From UMGS172 sp964424555 (lineage in GTDB: Bacteria; Bacillota; Clostridia; Oscillospirales; Acutalibacteraceae), in assembly GCA_964424555.1 (NCBI GenBank), contig CAYRIX010000020.1:1-36617 (forward strand): a stretch of 36,617 bases of DNA, written 5' to 3'. Below, in pieces: positions 34,465 to 36,617 of the stretch; position 1 is the stretch's first letter; the number at the start of each line of letters is the position of its first letter. The notes under the pieces were generated by a model. The model saw only the letters and a program-made list of their open reading frames with translations. It was not told where the DNA came from and ran no database searches. Made by a program: the position numbers and the translations under genes.

Positions 34465-34647
34465 TTACTCTTCGGTAACATCCTTAGCCATCTGATCCAT
34501 GGCCAAGGTAACAGGCTTTTCAATGATGATCTGCCCGTTGTCCTGAGCGTCCTTTGCTATCTCACGTGCTTTTTTAGCAACGTCAAGAACAAGCTTATAA
34601 CGGCTCTCGCTGTTTTGAATAAGTACTCCGATAGAAGGGTTAAGCAT
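34465..34647 (-). CDS. rpoZ: RNA polymerase omega subunit
   Basis: Small subunit that helps RNA polymerase assemble. 60 residues from the ATG at 34647, whose GGAG lies five bases upstream; an ATG at 34659 would put that site inside the gene. The start MLNPSIGVLIQNSESRYKLV and the following VAKKAREIA match the conserved omega core. It is 41 bases after gmk, the common gmk-rpoZ pair, and 26 before priA. Confidence 0.9.
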   Translation of the reverse strand: MLNPSIGVLIQNSESRYKLVLDVAKKAREIAKDAQDNGQIIIEKPVTLAMDQMAKDVTEE

Positions 34648-34688
34648 ATTTTTCTCCATTCCGCCGAAAATCGGCTGTGTTATTTAAA

Positions 34689-35285
34689 TTATAATTTTTC
34701 TAATATATCACTGTTGCGGGCGATCTTATGTCGCTCGGCAAGGATGATCGTTCTTAGGTCTTCAACGGCCTCATCAAGGTCGTCGTTGACAACTACGTAA
34801 TCGTACTCTTTAGCACGGTCAAGCTCGTTTTTGGCTTGAGAGAGGCGTTTTTCAATTACCTCTGCCGTTTCCGTACCACGATTTGTCAGTCGGTCACGCA
34901 GTATGTCGAATGAAGGCGGTGCAATGAAAACGCTGAAATTATCGGGGCAGTTTTTTCTGACATTAGCGGCACCGTTTACATCGACCTCTAAAATTATCTC
35001 TCCGCCCGAAGCGATGCACCTTTCGACAGGTGCTTTGGGTGTACCGTAGTAGTTACCGCAGTAAACATTATACTCCAAAAGCGCATCGTCAACTATCATT
35101 TGCTCAAACAGTTCAGCGGTGACAAAATTATACTTTTCACCCTGAACCTCGCCCTCACGCATGGGTCTCGACACACTTGAGATAGAAAACTCAATCTCAG
35201 GCATCTTTTCAAACAGCTTTTTCAATACTGTATCCTTGCCCGAGCCCGAGGGCCCTGAAACTATAATCAAGCTTCCTCTATTCAT
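34689..35285 (-). CDS. gmk: Guanylate kinase
   Basis: Phosphorylates GMP to GDP. 198 residues from the ATG at 35285, supported by AGGAG seven bases upstream; the frame extends to 35339 but that part overlaps remA. The P-loop is VSGPSGSGKDTVLK, the GMP-binding region has SVSRPMREGEVQGEKYNFV, and the lid RLTNRGTETAEVIEKRL. The start overlaps the end of remA by eight bases, indicating coupling. Confidence 0.96.
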   Translation of the reverse strand: MNRGSLIIVSGPSGSGKDTVLKKLFEKMPEIEFSISSVSRPMREGEVQGEKYNFVTAELFEQMIVDDALLEYNVYCGNYYGTPKAPVERCIASGGEIILEVDVNGAANVRKNCPDNFSVFIAPPSFDILRDRLTNRGTETAEVIEKRLSQAKNELDRAKEYDYVVVNDDLDEAVEDLRTIILAERHKIARNSDILEKL

Positions 35286-35550
35286 CGTCAGTCTCCTCAT
35301 CACCGCTGTCGGTCTCGGTATCCTCAAGTCTTGCCGCAACCGTTTCAGACTGCAGGTATGTCAGAACAATAAGGTCACTGTCGGTAATAATTACCGCTCT
35401 CGTTCTGCGTCCATGGGTAGCATCTATAAGAGTACCTTTTTCTTTCGCTTCCTGAACGATACGCTTTATAGGAGCAGAATCAGGGCTGACTATAGCCACG
35501 AGACGTTCTGCCGAAATCATGTTACCGAAACCTATGTTTATCAGCTTCAT
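35278..35550 (-). CDS. remA: RemA-family extracellular matrix regulator (DUF370)
   Basis: A 90-residue DNA-binding protein of the RemA/YlzA family, which in B. subtilis activates biofilm matrix genes. The conserved core starts LINIGFGNMISAERLVAIV and continues DATHGRRTRAVIITDSDLIVL, with the basic patch HGRRTR. A very acidic tail (EDTETDSGDEETDDE) is specific here. The gene lies between yicC and gmk, the family's standard position. In a non-Bacillus host its targets are unknown, since RemA is widely kept in Clostridia that lack the Bacillus matrix operons. Confidence 0.94.
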   Translation of the reverse strand: MKLINIGFGNMISAERLVAIVSPDSAPIKRIVQEAKEKGTLIDATHGRRTRAVIITDSDLIVLTYLQSETVAARLEDTETDSGDEETDDE

Positions 35551-35576
35551 ATTATCACCTTCCGAATACAGAAAAC

Positions 35577-36455
35577 CTACTCGATATTCTGTATCTGCTC
35601 ACGTATCTTTTCAATCTCGGATTTGATCTCCACAACAATGTGTGAAATATCGACATCCTGACATTTCGAACCGATAGTGTTGGTCTCACGATTCATCTCC
35701 TGCACCGTGAAATCAAGCTTTTTACCAATCACGCCGCCAGCTTCACACATTTCTGAAAAATGAGCAATGTGACTGCGAAGCCTTACGGTTTCTTCATTGA
35801 CAGCAACACGGTCAGCAAAAATAGCCGTTTCGGTAATAAGCCGTTGCTCATCAACCATTGTATCACAGAGAAGCTCTTTCATCTTCTTCTCGATACGCTC
35901 ACGATATTCCTGAACAGTTTTAGGCGAACGCTCCTCAACAACTGCAACATAGTCGAGAATGGTCTTTGTTCTGGATATTACATCATCAGCTAAACGCTTA
36001 CCCTCTGCCTCACGCTCTTTAATAAAGTTATCAACAGCAATTTCGGCGGCGGAAACTACAAGCTCCCACACGGCCTCCTCATCAAGGCTCTGCTTAGTTA
36101 CTGAGAAAACATCCTGATTACGTGCAACATTTGACACCGAGATATCGTTCTCAATACCGAACTTTTCGGCCAAAGCTTTCAACGCAGCGATATATTCAGC
36201 GGCATAAGCTTCATTGACTTCAATCTTATCAGCCATAGCCGAACCGAAATCGCAGGTAACCATGATATCTATCTTACCTCTGGCGACTCGGGACTGAACA
36301 TAGGATTTAAGCTTGTCCTCTAAAAAGGCAAACTGGCGGGGAGCTCTTACAGAGCCTTCAAAGAAACGGTGGTTAACCGACTTTAATTCAACAGTAACGG
36401 AAAGCTGCTCGTTCTGAGCCTCTCCTCTGCCATAGCCTGTCATACTTCTGACCAT
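35577..36455 (-). CDS. YicC/YloC-family endoribonuclease
   Basis: A 292-residue protein of the YicC family, now known as an RNase that helps degrade mRNA. The N-terminal signature is SMTGYGRGEA, followed by ELKSVNHRFFEGSVRAPRQF; the C-terminal DUF1732 part has FTVQEMNRETNTIGSKC and the conserved Glu/Lys-rich end IKSEIEKIREQIQNIE. It is the first gene of the long cluster, behind a strong promoter, 27 bases before remA. Confidence 0.95.
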   Translation of the reverse strand: MVRSMTGYGRGEAQNEQLSVTVELKSVNHRFFEGSVRAPRQFAFLEDKLKSYVQSRVARGKIDIMVTCDFGSAMADKIEVNEAYAAEYIAALKALAEKFGIENDISVSNVARNQDVFSVTKQSLDEEAVWELVVSAAEIAVDNFIKEREAEGKRLADDVISRTKTILDYVAVVEERSPKTVQEYRERIEKKMKELLCDTMVDEQRLITETAIFADRVAVNEETVRLRSHIAHFSEMCEAGGVIGKKLDFTVQEMNRETNTIGSKCQDVDISHIVVEIKSEIEKIREQIQNIE

Positions 36456-36503
36456 TTTAAGTCACTCCAAACAAATGTGCAAACTACACCCAATATTTAA
36501 TTT

Positions 36504-36532
36504 ATTATACTAAATCAAGCAAATAAAGTCAA
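36504..36532 (-). promoter_or_regulatory. Strong promoter of the yicC-spoVM cluster
   Basis: TTGACT (36527-36532), 17-base spacer, TATAAT (36504-36509) on the minus strand, about 50 bases before the yicC start codon. Confidence 0.82.
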
Positions 36533-36550
36533 CCTTTATTTGCTTGATTT
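36512..36550. repeat. 17-bp perfect inverted repeat overlapping the cluster promoter
   Basis: AAATCAAGCAAATAAAG (36512-36528) pairs perfectly with its mirror at 36534-36550 around a five-base loop. The left arm fills the spacer of the -35/-10 pair. Without a clean T tract it could be an upstream gene's terminator, or an operator. Confidence 0.75.
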
Positions 36551-36617
36551 AAGCGATATTAATGTAGCTTTACAATAGATGTGAGACCGAGAGAATAGAA
36601 AAAGTGATTGAGTTCTG

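Overview
The window looks like the chromosome of a spore-forming, low-to-moderate GC member of Clostridia, most likely an Oscillospiraceae/Ruminococcaceae-type gut anaerobe. The main reasons are AGGAGG-type ribosome binding sites, sigma-A promoters of TTGACA-17-TATAAT form, a Bacillus/Clostridium-order housekeeping cluster ending in the sporulation micro-gene spoVM, a SipL-like SPOCS/LysM spore morphogenesis protein, and sugar and glycan genes with AraC regulators. I saw no rRNA, tRNA, CRISPR array, prophage or insertion sequence.

Layout. Positions 1-658 hold the 5' part of an OmpR-type response regulator on the minus strand, cut by the window edge. Positions 824-4393 are an L-rhamnose catabolic block on the minus strand: AraC regulator, rhamnulokinase (rhaB), rhamnose isomerase (rhaA). 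Positions 4478-5152 are a metallo-beta-lactamase-fold hydrolase. At 5372-6994 a phosphoglucomutase lies on the plus strand behind a consensus promoter. Positions 7049-11038 are a GH38 alpha-mannosidase and a divergent AraC regulator that share an intergenic region with a candidate operator. Positions 11127-15982 hold a TetR regulator, an NAD malic enzyme / malate dehydrogenase operon and a PutP-type Na+ symporter. At 16260-18422 there is a plus-strand pair of CobW-type GTPases: one with a huge His/Cys metal-binding insert, the other fused to a DUF1980/TIGR03943-like domain. Positions 18554-21703 carry asnS and two zinc-ribbon membrane proteins, and 21872-23401 the SipL-like protein.

Positions 23503-36455 are one long minus-strand housekeeping cluster transcribed from a promoter at about 36504-36532: yicC/yloC - remA - gmk - rpoZ - priA - def - fmt - rsmB - rlmN - prpC - prkC - rsgA - thiN - small membrane protein - spoVM. 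It follows the Bacillus subtilis order but lacks coaBC (between rpoZ and priA) and rpe (between rsgA and thiN). It links nucleotide supply, replication restart, translation initiation and rRNA modification, Ser/Thr phosphorylation signalling and spore coat assembly.

No wholly unknown system is obvious. The most worthwhile items are the CobW / CobW-DUF1980 pair; the spoVM micro-gene with its unannotated 48-codon neighbour and the adjacent SipL-like gene; the 22-bp-phased direct repeat at the mannosidase promoter; and two related palindromic repeats sitting at convergent gene ends.
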